Positions 1 through 13,358 are shown, counted from the first letter of the stretch. The stretch is DNA of 33,500 nt from Neocallimastix lanati (nom. inval.) (GCA_016946835.1 JACVTC010000046.1:982501-1016000), one strand, 5' to 3'. Notes: generated by a model from the sequence alone, not told the origin. A program made the numbers and translations.

Positions 1-37
1 TTATCTCTCATTTCATTATATACTGATAATATCTTTT

Positions 38-81
<44 letters not shown>

Positions 82-1507
82 AATTATTAATATTTAAAGT
101 AATTAAGAATCATTAACGAATAATAGTATAAATTTATATACATTTATATTTATTTATTAGTCTTTTTTTTATTTATTCATTTATTTATAATAATTATTAA
201 ATTATATTATATTATATATATTATATATATATCTTTTATCTCTTCTCACATTTTGATGGCATGTAAAAGCAAAAACAAAAATTGGTAAATTCTTGAAAAA
301 ATCCATAGAAAATATAAATTTCTCTATTTTTGGGTTGCCAGGGTATGATGGATTAAGTTCTGAATTTGACTTTTTGTTTAATTGTTGTTGTCTTTTCTGT
401 TGAATATTATTGGTTTCAAATGGAATAAAATAGTAATAAACAACAATAATAAGAAGATATACAATAGCTAATAATGAAATAAATGAAGTATGACGCATTG
501 AATCTAATTTCTATACATTTATTTATATTTTAGTTAGAATATTAAAACTTCAAATAATATATTCATAATATATATATATTATTTTTATTGTTATTATATA
601 TATATATATATAAAACTTACTCTCATAAATGCTAAAGGAATAATAATTAATACACCAATTGTAATCCATAATTCTCTACTTAAAAATATAGAATTAAGAG
701 AAATATTTGGGAAGAGACCGAGTGTAACTACTGGCATCTATAAATGTATTTATATATAACTATTAATAAATAAGTTGTAATAAAAAAAAATTTTTTTTTT
801 TTTGTTTTAATATTTACAAGATCACCAATAATAATTAAATAAGAAACGCTAACGCCGAAACATTTAATGGATATAGCTAAATCAAAAAATACACTAGCTT
901 GTGGAAAAGTGATCATTGACAATGAAAAGAAGGATGAATTTCTGCCAGTATATGTGGCACATCTAGTTAATAGCCATAAGCCAAAGAGTGCCCCACAACC
1001 AAAAACAAAAACATTTACAATTCCAAAATATAAACCTACAGATGCAAAGGCAGCAGGCTTATAAAATAATAATAATAATAATAATAATAATATTTTATAG
1101 AAAATTATGTTATATATATTAAAAAAAAAAAAAAAAAGAATGGTTTGGTATTATAATTTTATATAAAAAAAAAAAAAAAATATGTTAATGAAATTATCAA
1201 ATATAATAATATACATAATAATATAATAATATTACAATTAAAAAACTTTTATAATATAAATGTTAATTTATATTACAATAATTATAAAAGTTTTAATATT
1301 AATATGTTACACATAAATTTTTTATTTCATTACCATAGCTAACATTCCTGAACCTAATAAGGTATTAGACAATGTTACTATACTTGAGAAAACTGTTCCT
1401 GTTTCATTTTTTGATTTAGATACACTGGGTCTTGTCCTTATCTCATTAAAATCATTTAATTCAAAATTTTCATCATCATTTAATGTTTCATACTCCTGAT
1501 TATTCAT
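1..1507 (-). CDS. Amino-acid transporter, SLC38/AVT family (5' part, cut by window start)
   Basis: Multi-pass membrane permease of the Aa_trans family (vacuolar AVT / SLC38), moving neutral amino acids across the vacuolar or plasma membrane. Minus-strand exons read in order: 1507-1334, 1057-818, 737-621, 510-250, 32-<1, joined by GT-AG introns all in phase 0. Residues 1-35 are a polar cytosolic tail. The family signature follows: GTVFSSIVTLSNTLLGSGMLAM with the conserved GSGMLAMP junction across intron 1, then ASVGLYFGIV, SYLIIIGDLMP across intron 2, and PIFVFAFTCHQN joined to ILSVYNEMRD across intron 4. These are the usual first six or so membrane segments; the remainder lies outside the window. 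The start ATG at 1507 begins the only open frame into the first helix. The substrate cannot be told from this part. Family is certain; AVT versus SLC38 subgroup is open. Confidence 0.93.
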
Positions 1508-1614
1508 TTTTTATTTATTTATTTATTTATCTATTTATCTATTTATCTATTTATTTATTAAATTAATTATTTATTATTAATTTTTTTTTTTTTTTTTTGG
1601 TATGTATGTATGTG

Positions 1615-1616
<2 letters not shown>

Positions 1617-1669
<53 letters not shown>
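1617..1669. repeat. (TTA)n microsatellite
   Basis: Uninterrupted trinucleotide array about 50 bp long in the region upstream of the transporter gene. Confidence 0.9.
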
Positions 1670-4527
1670 TGTTCTATATAAACATATAATAAATTTCTAA
1701 TATATTAATAACTAATTTTTACACAATATTATTTGTTTGTTTGATAATTTGTTATTAGCTTATTATTAATTAATATTAAATAGTAACAATTTTTTTTTTT
1801 TTTATTTTTTTTTTTATTTTGTTTTTGTTTTTGTAGTTAACTAAATGTTAGTTTAATTTTGATTTGTTGTTGTTATTATTTCATATATATATATACTTTT
1901 ATTATTTCTATTTTTTACTTGTGTTCTTTTTTTTTTCTAAAAAAAAAAAAAGTATCTCTATAAAAATGTATATATGTTTATTTCTATAATTAAAATTGAT
2001 TATATATATTTTATACTGAAAAAAAAAAAAAAAAGAATAATAAATATGAAATTTAAAAATGAAAATTAAAAAAAAAAAAAAAATAAGGAGCAAACAAATA
2101 AAAGCTATTGAATAGTAATGATAAAAAAAATGAGTTAAAGTTTTTGAAATGTAGTTTAAGTTGAAATTAGATGTATCAAATATATAATATATACATATAT
2201 TTCTTTATTTATTTCTTTATTCTACAAAAATGTTAATATAATATAGTATTTATATTTCAACATGTAATTATTCCCCAATTTATTCTTTTATTTTTCTCTT
2301 AAATTATTTTTTTTTGGTCTTTTGTCTTATAAAGTTTTATTTAAAGAATATAAAGAAGTTTTTGAAGTTTATTCTTTAAATAATATTATGAATACATTAA
2401 TGTTTTCTCTTATTGTATTTTTATTGTTTTAATATTACTATTTTCATATGAAGATTACTTTTAATATGAAATAATAAATATGTAAATATAAATATATAAA
2501 AAGATTAAAAATAAAAAATGTAATTAGTATTAAGGAATATAAAATTTAATAAAACCATTTTATTTTTATTTTCATATTTTATTATTAAATTAAACAAATA
2601 TAAAATTTATTGAAACAAAAATAAAAAATAAAAAGTTTTTTTCTTTTTTTTTATGTAATTCTAATAAAAAATAAATTTTATTGTAGAATAAATTTTAATA
2701 TAATGCTTTTTCATGTCTGTGCCATTTAATTATAATTATACAAATAAATATATTTATATAAAATATGAAATAGAGAAAAAAATAAAAATAATAATAATAA
2801 TAAATAAATAAATAAATAAATTATTTACTTTTATTACTAAAACTGATGTTGTATAAGTTCTATAAAATTAATTTAAATATATTTAAATTATATTATTTAT
2901 TAATTTATTAATTTATTTATCTATTTATTTATTTATTTATTTATTAAACAAATTTGAAATGTTTGATGTAATATATATATTCTACAATAAAAAAAAAGTC
3001 TTTCAAAAACTTTTTCTTCAATAAAAAAAAATAAAGTTTTTCCCTATTTTCTTATTTATTTATTTAGCTTTAATGTTATTACTTTTAGAAAAACAGAAAA
3101 CTTTCTTATTATTTATTTCATATATCTATCGTATATAGTGAACTTTTTTATTTAAAAGATATTAAATTATTTTATTTTTTTTAATTATGAACATAATTTA
3201 TTAAAAATATAAAAAAGTATAAGTCATTTCATGATTGGATAATTTAATATATAATTAATTAATTCAATATATAGTATATATATAATATTTTGAATAAACT
3301 ATAAAAAAATTAAAAAAAATACAGAGAAAAACAAAGTTAAATTAATATCAATCTTATTAATAAATAATTAAATAAATAAATAAATAAATAATAATGATAT
3401 TAATAACTAATAATAATATTAATAATAATTAAAGTTTTTACATTTGTACTATTAATAATTCCTTTTTCAAATATTATTATCTATCATAATTTATTATTTA
3501 AATTATTTATTTAAATTATATTTTATCTATTTATTTATTTATTTATTAATATTATTAATTAGGATCAATAGATTATAATTTATTATTTAATTAAATTATA
3601 AAACATCTAAACTTATTTTGCCAAAAAAGTTTGAAAAAATAAAAAAAAAAAAAAATCAAACAGTAAAGAAGGCTTGATTTACTATTCTTTGAGAATAAAT
3701 TGTATTTAAGATTGGTTGCATTTTCTTTATTACAAATCTATTATTATTTCTATCTTTTACACAGTAAAATTTTGCTTTCTTATTCATACTTTTTTTATAA
3801 AAATATAAAAAAAATAAAATTCTAATAATTTTTTTTAATATTAAATAGTATTAAATTGATTTCTCCAACTTATTTTTTAGTAATTTTATATTTTATAATA
3901 GTGATAAAGAATAAAATTTAAATTTGCTTAAATTTTAAAAGAAAATAAAAAAGAAAAGAATCATTTTTTAATAAGTTTTTTTTTTTTTTTTTGTACTTGT
4001 TATATTTACTGAAAATTATTGAAGTATCTTTTAAATAATAATTCAATGTGGTATTTATTTTATAATTCTTTTTATTCATTAATAAATACTAATACTATTT
4101 TTTTATTTCATTATAATTCATTATTATTAATATTATAATTATTACAATTCCATTACCTATAAAATATTAAATAATTCTATTACTTTATATCTAATTGATT
4201 AATTTAAATTATTTAGTATTAATTATCTTAATTTACCATAAAAAAAAAAAGAAAAAAATGTTAATTTAATAAATTTTAATATCATTTCATTTTTTATTAA
4301 AATGAACATAATTTATTTAAAGTTATTTAAAAAGAACAAATGATTAAGAATTATATGATAATTAAAATTATTAATGATTTAATGGAAAATTATATCTTTA
4401 ATCATTAATTTTCATTAATTTTATTTAATTAAATATATATATATTTCAATTCATTTATTTAAATAAATATTTACTTATTCATTTAATCTATTTATTTATC
4501 TATTTATCTATTGATTGATTTATTTGT

Positions 4528-4531
4528 TAGT

Positions 4532-4586
<55 letters not shown>

Positions 4587-4700
4587 TTATATGACTTGTT
4601 ATAGTTATATTAATGTATCAGTTTTTTTTTTTTTTTTAATTTTTTTTTTTAGATTTATTAAAATTTATGCAATGCATAGAAAAATAAACTTGTATCTTTT

Positions 4701-4747
<47 letters not shown>

Positions 4748-4749
4748 TA
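4528..4749. repeat. Two (TTTA)n tetranucleotide arrays
   Basis: Arrays at about 4528-4588 and 4698-4749, separated by about 110 bp of A/T sequence. The open frame over this block is only translated repeat, so it is not a gene. Confidence 0.88.
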
Positions 4750-5115
4750 TATTCATTAAGCATTAATAAGAAAAGAAATTCAATAATCTATTTAATAAAA
4801 TAATTAAATAAAAAAATAAAATAAAAATAAAATAAAATAAAAGAAATAATAAATTTTGAATAAAATAATTATTTAATTATTTATAATATATAAAGTGATT
4901 TATTATAAGAAATTAATTTAACAAATCAATTTATATATATTATATATAATTTAAAAAATATATATTACATATAACAAAGTATTTAGAGTTTAAATATAAT
5001 TTGATAGCTTAATATCTATTAAAATATATACAAATAAATTAAAATTAAATTTTTAGACTTTTTTTATTTTCTTCATCTATACAGATATATATATATTCTA
5101 TAAAAATTATTAATA

Positions 5116-6908
5116 ATGATTTCATTAAGAAATAGAAGGCAAAATCTTACTGAACAACAAAAAAACAAAATAAATGAAATTAAAGAGGCTTTAAAAAATA
5201 ATGACATATATACATTACGTCAACTCTCAAGAACCAAAGGTGGATTTGTAACAAGTGAATTAAGAAAATTATGTTGGCCATTTTTACTTCATGTTGATGT
5301 TTCTGATATCCGTATTAAAGAAAAAAAAGATATTATACAATATATAGAAAATGAAATAAGTAGTAGTAGTGATAAATCAGAAATTAAAAATGATATTGAA
5401 AACGAAAAAATAAATGCAGTCATTGATAGCTCATTAAATTCAAATACCCAAGATGAAACTGATAATACTGAGGATATTGATTCAACCGAAAAACAAATTA
5501 ATGAAATAGAAGGTTTGTCATACTAAATATTTTTTATAATTCTTATAAAGTGAATAGTTTCATATATATATATATATATATAAATTAACCTTTTAGAACA
5601 GAATTTATATTAAATTTATATTAAATTAATATTATTATTTTTTTTTTTTTTTTCAATTTATAAATTATAAATATATTAATTATACAAACACTAAATTTTT
5701 ATTTATTATTCATTTCTTGGATTATTTTATCTCAAATATCACTTTTAATTTTAAATATTTTTATAGAAAAACTAATAAAAAAAACAAATAGTACAGATGA
5801 AACAAATGATGAGGGAATTAATCAAAATAATAATGCTATTAATAATATAGAAAATGAAATTATTGATGAAAAAATAGAAATTCCTGAAATTGACGAGCAA
5901 GATAAAAAAGTTGAACAAGAAGAAAAGATTATTAACGAAGATACAACTAAAAATATAGAAACAGAAATTAAAAATGAAAATATTGAACAACAGCAGGAAT
6001 CCACAGATATTATCGAACCTATAGAAAATAATGAAAAAAAAGAAAAAGAAGAAGCCCCCAAAAATATTGAATCAGAAATTGAAAATAAAGAAATAAAGCA
6101 AAAGGAATCAAATGAAAATGAAAATGAAAATGAATCTAATGAAACAGAAAAAAATAATATAAAATCAGAGTTAAATAATGATAATAATGAAAAAGTAGCT
6201 GATAATTATGATAATGAAAATAATAATGAAATTGAATTAATTAACAATGAAAATAATAATAATGAAATAACCCATGAATTTGAGGAAAACTCTGAAAGTA
6301 AGGATGATTTAAATTCAGACACATTTAAAAATGATGAAATCAATGAAAATACTGAAAATACTACTCAAGAAAATATAATTGTTACAACACAAAGTGCTAA
6401 TGATGATACCTATTTAGAAAGAGAATCAGGCGATAAAAAAGATAATCTATCGGAAACTAGTGATGATGAGGATTACACAAAAAATAATCATTCTGATGAT
6501 GAAAGTGATGATGTATTATTTAAAGGTGATATCAATATACATGCTGGAGAAATTCATCCAAGTCATTTTAAAGATAATGGAGAAAATAAAGAAATATTTG
6601 ATAATAGCAGTAGTGAAAGTATAAATAAAATTAAGGATGAAACTATGGATGAAGAACCAGAATCTAAAAAATGTGTTGCAAAAGATATAATATTGGATAG
6701 TGATGACGACCCAGAACGTATAGAAAAATTAAAGCAAATAGAAGATGAAAGTAGTAAAGTATCAAAATTAATAATATATATATAATATTTTAATATTAAA
6801 TCATTAAATATAAAACAATTATTATAAATATATGATATATATAATATAATAATAAATGATAATAATTAATGATAAATAATAATAATAACAAAATTTTATT
6901 TTATATTG

Positions 6909-6942
<34 letters not shown>

Positions 6943-8193
6943 TATTATTATAGAATATAGAGATAAAAGACAAATTATGAAAGATGTTAATAGAGCATTT
7001 GTACATTTCCCAAAAGGTAAAAACAAACAAACAAATAATTTATATATATATATATATATATTACTTATTTCTATAAAATATATTCATCCATAAAATTTAA
7101 ATTTTACCTTTTATTAATAATAATTAACCTATTTTTAATAATATAAAAATTTAAAAAAAAAATTTTTTTTTTCTTTTTTTTTTTTTTTTTTTTTCATATA
7201 GGATTAAAAGCTAAAGAAAAAACAATTAAACAAGTAGAATTATCAAGAGTGATTTTATATTCATTAAAGGATCATTCCTATTTACATTATTATCAAGGTT
7301 ATCATGATATTTGTAGTTTACTTTTATTAGTTTTAGGAGAAGATATAGCAACCTCATGTGCTGAAACATTAGCTCTCTATTGGCTTAGAGAATATATGAA
7401 GGAAACATTAGAACCAACCTTAGAGGTAATGTCCTTCTTATATCCAATTTTAAAATATGCCGATCCAAAAATATATAAACTAGTCTATAATAATATGGTT
7501 CCACCCTATTTTTCTATTTCATGGGTAATAACATGGTGTATTCATGATTTAAGAGATACATCAGAAATGGAAAGATTATTTGATTTCTTTATTTCAAATA
7601 ATCCTATTATGCCAATTTATTTTGCTGCTGCTGTCATATTAACTCAAAAGGAAAAATTATATAATAGATTCCCACAAATATTAGATGATAATGCCTCAGA
7701 AAATGAAGAGGATGAAAATGATCCAGAAACAGCTATGCCAAATTTTTCGGTTGTACATCAATTTTTAACCCATCTTTTGCCTATTGCTACGACACAAGAT
7801 AAAAATGTTACCGTTGATTCAGCCATTGAATTAGCATGGAGTCTCTATGAACAATATCCATTAAAATTCTTAATGAAAAAAGAAGCCATAAAATTAAATC
7901 CACTCTGTTGTGTTAAAAGATACTTTGATGATTGTGAAAAAGTATTACCAGATAAACCATTTAATAAGGATGAAATTATTAAACTTTTAAAGAAGGAAGA
8001 AGAATTAAACTTAAAATTGGCCATGGCAACTCCAACTACCACGAACGATCATTTCAAAAAAATTCAAGAAAAAGCAGATATTATTGGAAAATATTTATCT
8101 CAACGTATTACTTTATTAACTATTGCTACCACCTTAATTCTTGTTACAGCTATAATCTTAACTCATGAATTCTCTAAAACTTATTACATGTAA
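5116..8193 (+). CDS. TBC-domain Rab GTPase-activating protein, TBC1D20/Gyp8 type, membrane anchored
   Basis: Predicted GAP for a Rab1/Ypt1-like GTPase at the ER/Golgi (family knowledge: TBC1D20, Gyp8). Exons: 5116-5512, 5767-6753, 6954-7016, 7202-8193; about 812 residues. Residues 42-58 are the first TBC motif (GGFVTSELRKLCWPFLL). The arginine-finger motif IxxDxxR is IMKDVNR at 469-475, and the glutamine finger is YYQGYHD at 512-518, so both catalytic residues are present. SWVITW and MPIYFAA motifs follow. A hydrophobic stretch just before the final residues (ITLLTIATTLILVTAIIL) is the tail anchor typical of TBC1D20. Between the first and second motifs lies a Glu/Asn/Asp-rich insertion of roughly 400 residues, absent from the animal protein. 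The donor of exon 2 could also be at 6751, three bases earlier, in the same phase. The TBC call is firm; the Rab target is inferred from family. Confidence 0.93.
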
Positions 8194-9365
8194 ATAGCAA
8201 TATATATTAAAAAAGTATTAAAAAAGTATTAAAAAAATATTAAAAAAAAAATCCTTCCCACCAAAATAAAAATAAAAAATAAAAAATAAAAAAATAAAAA
8301 ATAAAAAATAAAAAATAAAAAAATAAAAAAATAAAAAAATAAAAAAAAAAAAGCCTTCCCACCAAAATAAAAAAATAAAAAATAAAAAAAATAAAAAAAT
8401 AAAAATTAAATTTTTAACAAATAGAAAAAGAAAAAAAAAAAAAAAATAGAATATCAGAATAACAGAAAAACAGAAAAGCTAATAATATACAGAAAAAAAT
8501 TATAAAATGAAATCATAATATTTATTATTTATATTTATATTTCTAAATAATAATTAATAATTATAAAAAAAAATTTTTTTTAAAAAAAAAAGAAGATATA
8601 TTAAAATAAATACAATAATAATACATTTTAAAGTTATTAAAAATATATATTAATTATTTATTTAAATCAAAACAACAATATCTACAATAAATCTTTTTTT
8701 TTTTTTTTACAATTTTAATAAAAATATGATAAAAAAAAAAAAAAAAAGAAAGAAAGAAAGAAAAGAAAAAAAAGAAAAAAATTAAATAAAAAAAAATTAA
8801 ATAAAAAAAATTAAATTTAATAAAAAAAAATAAAATAAAATAAAATTAAACTATAAAATATTTAATTCATCGATCACTATTTTTATTAAATTATTTATCA
8901 ATTTATGATTTATAATTTATTTATTTATTTCACATGTTTATTCTATCATTTTTATTTATTTAATTTATTTAATTTATTTTACTTATCATGTTTACTCTTA
9001 TCATTTTTATTTTTATATAGATTATTTAGTTAATAATTATATTAGTAAATTAGTTAAAGAAAATCAAAAAAAATTAAAGTAAAAAAAAAAAAAAAAAAAT
9101 TAAAGTAAAAAAAAAAAAAGAAATAAATAAAAAAAAAAAATAAAAAAAATAAAATAAAAAAATAAAAAAAAATAAAAAATAAAAAATAAAACCGTTTAAT
9201 GTATCCATCAATATTCTATACTTTAATATTATTCATTGAAAGCATTATATTAAATGAATTACTGATTTAATAAAAAAAAAAAGAGATATAATTTCATTTA
9301 AAATTTAATTAAAATTCTTATTATAAATATTATTATTATCATCAATTTAAGTAATAAATAATTAA

Positions 9366-9475
9366 TAAATAAAACATGATTATGTTAATGAGTATAATAA
9401 TAATAATAATAATAAAATAAAACATGATTATGTTAAATGAGTATACTAATAATAATAATAATAATAATAATAAAA
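9366..9475. repeat. Short tandem duplication, about 48 bp unit
   Basis: The unit contains AAAACATGATTATGTTAA, then TGAGTAT and a (TAA)n tail. It occurs twice in succession with one inserted A and one T-to-C change in the second copy. Confidence 0.8.
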
Positions 9476-9778
9476 TTTAAAAAAAAAAAATAATTTTTAT
9501 GTTGAAACAACTATAAAAAATAAAATAAAAGATTAAACAAAAAATATAAAATTACTATTTATTAAAAAAAAATATATTTTATATAATTAAAATTAAATTT
9601 GAAATTGAAAATTACTAATTAATAATTCTAATAATTTACCATTAAAATTCAATAATTCATCTTTAATTAAGATTAAAATTTATAACGTGAGACATTATTT
9701 AATTTTGAATTTTAATTTTAATATTTATAATTAACATATATTAAATTTAATTTAATTTTTTTATTTTTCTTTTTTTTT

Positions 9779-9875
9779 TAATATTTATTTTAGTTATTTT
9801 AATATTTATTTTAGTTATTTTAATATACATTTTAGTTATTTAATATTTATTTTAGTTATTTAATATTTATTTTAT
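9779..9875. repeat. Five imperfect copies of a ~22-bp unit
   Basis: The unit is close to ATATTTATTTTAGTTATTTTA, and successive copies differ by one or a few bases. Non-coding; likely slippage or small unequal exchange. Confidence 0.8.
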
Positions 9876-10248
9876 ATTCATTATATTTAAAAGTACTATT
9901 ATTTGACGAATTTATTTAATTAATTAATATAATTTGATATGGATGACATGTATAATTCTTCTCTTTTTAAATAATCAAAGTTACATTTAATCAAATAGTG
10001 ATTAATAATATTAATTATTTATGTTTTAAATTACACATGCATAGAAATATTATATTATAATTCATTTATAAAGAAATAGAAAATTCATATATATATATAT
10101 TGAAATATTATTAATAATTTTTTTATTTATTAATTATTATTAATTATAATAATTATTAGTAATATATTTTTAAATTATATTTAAATAATTATTATTATAT
10201 CATATTATATATACTTTTATTCAACAGCATATTATTTTTTTTAAAAAA

Positions 10249-10279
<31 letters not shown>

Positions 10280-10913
10280 TTATCTTTCTTTTCTCATAAA
10301 CTTTATTTTATTGTTTCTCTATACCATAAACAATTGTAAGTTTTGATTTTTTTTTTTTTTTTAATCTCTATATTTTATTTTTTTTTTATATATTTCTTTT
10401 TAATTTTTTTTTCCTTTGTATTGAATTATGATAGAAAATAGATGATTACATTCGAAAAAGAACAAAAAACATATCATATTGAATATCAAATTATAACATA
10501 ATATCAATATTAATATTAATATACTACAGAAACATTCAAAAATATTAATAATATTAAATAATAATAATAAAAAATACAAGCAAAAATTATACATCAAAAA
10601 ACATATAAAAATTTTTTTTTTTGTGTTATATTAATTTAATAAATTATAACAATATAAAAAAAATAATAATAATAAAATAATAGTAACTAAAATTCTATAG
10701 AAATTTTTATTAAAAAATATATATGTGTGTATATATATTTGTATATAAAGAAATAAAAATGAACTTTGTGTTAAATTAAAAATATATAAAATTAATTTAA
10801 ATAAATATTGTTCCTCAAACATATTACATTTTAATATAACAGTATATTAATTCCATAAATATAAAAATTATATTACATAAAAAAAAAAAAATAAATAAAA
10901 AATTAAAAAAAGG

Positions 10914-10944
<31 letters not shown>

Positions 10945-11037
10945 AAAAAAGAAAGTTTTATATAAATAAAAAAGAAAAGAAAAAAAAAAGAAAAAAAAAA
11001 AAAAGGAGGAAAATATTACAATATAAAAAGCAAAAAA

Positions 11038-12837
11038 ATGTCCTCTAATGCAATAAATAATATTAATACATCTACAACTTCACCTATTCAACAAAATAAA
11101 AATGAGTTATATAATCAAAATTTTATAAATCAGCAAGTACAATCCACAATTCCAAAATCAACAGGTACTATTGATGATATAAAAATAACTACTGTCATGC
11201 CAAATTCATTAGATACCATTGGAGAATCATATACCTTCTTTCAAAAACCAAATGATAGTTTAGCTACAAATATCAATAAAGCAAATGATGAAAATTTGAC
11301 TTCAAATATTCCATCAAGCACTAAAGGTAAAGAGGAAGAAGGTTCGGATTCAAAACTTATTAATAATGAATTATCTAATGTAAATACTAATTCTTCTGCA
11401 GATGGTTTATCAGCAACTAATACGGCTTCCTCTACAAATTATCCAGAAATTCCTTTAACAGCAAATACTAAAAAGAAAAGAAGTAGAAACCCTACAAAAA
11501 TTCCAAGACCTCAAAATTGTTTTATTATATATAGACGTGAAAAACATCAAATGATATCTGCTAAAAATCCAGGTATAGCTAATAATGATATCTCTAAGAT
11601 TATTGCTAAGATGTGGAGAGAGGAACCTCAGGAGGTTAAAGAAATATATCATAAAAGAGCTAAGGAAGAAGCTAAAAGACACATGTTAGCCAACCCTGGT
11701 TATAAATATACCCCAAGAGCTTCTAAAAATCGTAGAAAGAGAAAGATGAATGAAGAAAATAAAAAATTTGAAGAAAATCATCCATTAAAACATGAATTCG
11801 ATAATCCACCTAATCAAGATAAAAATCATGAAAATATTCGAAAATGGATCGATAATATCAGTTCCCCAACTCAAGAACAAAATATTATTAATACGTTAGC
11901 TCAAGGAACTCAAAATATAAATTCTTATGCTATCACTACGTTTGATGATCCAATATACAGTAGTAGTAATTCAGGCTCCTTAGCCTATTCGGCTTGTAGT
12001 TCAGCATCAACTTCTAGTACAAATCTTTCAGTTTATAGTTGGTCATCCAATTCATTATCTTCTAGTAATCTTTCTAGAGGAAGTTCTCTCTCTAACATAA
12101 ATGAATTTCCAAATATGCAACAACCCGCCAGAATTTATGAATATGATTTCCAAAAAACTGTTCCACCAACCACTCAAATTTATAATCCATATGACTATAA
12201 GTTAACTCAAGGAATAAATCAAATGCATATACAGCAGCCTACGGCTCAACCTTTGGTATTAAATGTACAACAGCCAAGTACCTCTTTGCCAATGCAAATA
12301 CAAGCAACGACACAGCCATTGCAACCTCAAATTCAAGCTCAAATACCACCACAAATACAAATTCAACAACCTATTCCTCCCCAAATGACTACTCAAACGT
12401 TAAGGCCACAACCACAAATAGGGGCTCAAATTTCACCTCCTATTCAACCAGCAAATACTCAAAATGTTACTGGACCTAATCCATTAATGAATAACCTACA
12501 AAATCCAAATCCTCGAAGTTCGCAAGGTGCCTTAACTTATGCAACCGCTAATATACAAAATAATATTTCTAATGAACCTCAATTTATTGCTGTTACTAAT
12601 CAACAAATTCAAACAATATACGCCGCAACTCAACCAAGTAATATAACAACGATTCCTGCGTATTCTGGTGGTGAAATGATATATACACAATATCAAGAAA
12701 TGAAACCGGTTCCTCAACCACCTCAACCTCAACAACAATATTACAATAATATTGCAACTCAGATACCAAATATGAATAATCAAGGAAATTTTCAAAACAT
12801 TTATAATAGCAACCAAAATAGACCGCCAAATCAATAA
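11038..12837 (+). CDS. MATA_HMG-box transcription factor, single exon
   Basis: Nuclear DNA-binding protein of 599 residues in one uninterrupted frame, the only complete gene here without an intron. Residues 1-140 are Asn/Ser/Thr-rich and disordered. A basic stretch KKKRSRNPTK (145-154) leads into the HMG box at about 155-226. That box begins IPRPQNCFIIYRREKH, the hallmark of the fungal MATA subgroup (compare the usual IPRPPNAFILYR), and has the inner tryptophan in KMWREEP and a closing KYTPR. A second basic patch NRRKRKM follows. The C-terminal half is Ser-rich, then Gln/Pro-rich (roughly 380-599), as in activation domains. MATA boxes occur in mating-type regulators (Mc, SexM/SexP) and in non-mating regulators such as Ste11 and Rox1. 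The flanking genes here are not those of the Mucorales sex locus, so a mating role is unproven. The ATG at 11038 follows an A-rich leader. Confidence 0.93.
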   Translation: MSSNAINNINTSTTSPIQQNKNELYNQNFINQQVQSTIPKSTGTIDDIKITTVMPNSLDTIGESYTFFQKPNDSLATNINKANDENLTSNIPSSTKGKEEEGSDSKLINNELSNVNTNSSADGLSATNTASSTNYPEIPLTANTKKKRSRNPTKIPRPQNCFIIYRREKHQMISAKNPGIANNDISKIIAKMWREEPQEVKEIYHKRAKEEAKRHMLANPGYKYTPRASKNRRKRKMNEENKKFEENHPLKHEFDNPPNQDKNHENIRKWIDNISSPTQEQNIINTLAQGTQNINSYAITTFDDPIYSSSNSGSLAYSACSSASTSSTNLSVYSWSSNSLSSSNLSRGSSLSNINEFPNMQQPARIYEYDFQKTVPPTTQIYNPYDYKLTQGINQMHIQQPTAQPLVLNVQQPSTSLPMQIQATTQPLQPQIQAQIPPQIQIQQPIPPQMTTQTLRPQPQIGAQISPPIQPANTQNVTGPNPLMNNLQNPNPRSSQGALTYATANIQNNISNEPQFIAVTNQQIQTIYAATQPSNITTIPAYSGGEMIYTQYQEMKPVPQPPQPQQQYYNNIATQIPNMNNQGNFQNIYNSNQNRPPNQ

Positions 12838-13322
12838 TCAAAAATAATAATAATAATAATAGTTGATATAATTTAACTTAAAAAAATATATATATACTAT
12901 TTAATTTTAATTTATTAATTATTTAAAAAATATAAAATATATAAAAAAAAATAGATAAAAATAGATAAAAAAAAAAATAATCTAACATAAAAAAAATTAG
13001 AAATCTTTTTTGAGATAAGCATTATCATTATTTATTAATTTATTTATTTATTTTTTACTAATTAATTCATTATGTAGAAAGTAAAAAATATTTATTTAAA
13101 AAAAAAAGTTGTATTAGTGAAATCTATTAATTATTCATATGATTAATATGATTATTACATAAAATATTTAATACTATCCTCTATTTATTTGATCTATAAA
13201 ATTAAAGTTTAATTATTTATTTAAAAAAACAAAATAAAAAAAAATTAAAAAAAAATTAAATAGGTTAAAAAACTAACAAATAATATTTTAATTTTAATTT
13301 TAATATATTTATTTAATTACTT

Positions 13323-13323
13323 T

Positions 13324-13358
<35 letters not shown>

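Larger units (their letters stand above)
1508..5115. other. Intergenic, divergent promoter region without recognisable gene
   Basis: About 3.6 kb between the divergent transporter and TBC genes. It is nearly pure A/T with poly-A and poly-T runs, a (TTA)n array at about 1617-1669, and (TTTA)n arrays at about 4528-4588 and 4698-4749. The short open frames here are translations of homopolymers or tetranucleotide repeats and have no coding-type composition. No conserved promoter motif could be singled out from the background. Confidence 0.7.
8194..11037. other. Intergenic, A/T low-complexity with small local duplications
   Basis: About 2.8 kb without coding signal. It holds AAAAAT-type simple repeats and a twice-occurring CCTTCCCACCAAAATAAAA element (about 8253 and 8353). 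Also present are a duplicated ACATGATTATGTTAA segment (about 9366-9475) and five imperfect copies of a roughly 22-bp unit at 9779-9875. Long poly-A runs precede the next gene. The two short minus-strand open frames at 10400-10822 have no coding character. Confidence 0.7.

Noticed and set aside
867-1064. 65-codon plus-strand open frame
   Set aside because: It is antisense to exon 2 of the transporter, whose minus-strand reading matches the family.
5772-6061. Minus-strand open frames rich in Phe, Ile and Ser
   Set aside because: They are the antisense of the acidic insertion of the TBC gene.
11038-12837. Calling the HMG gene sexM or sexP
   Set aside because: The MATA subgroup is visible but the flanking genes do not match the Mucorales sex locus, and Ste11/Rox1-type roles are equally possible.
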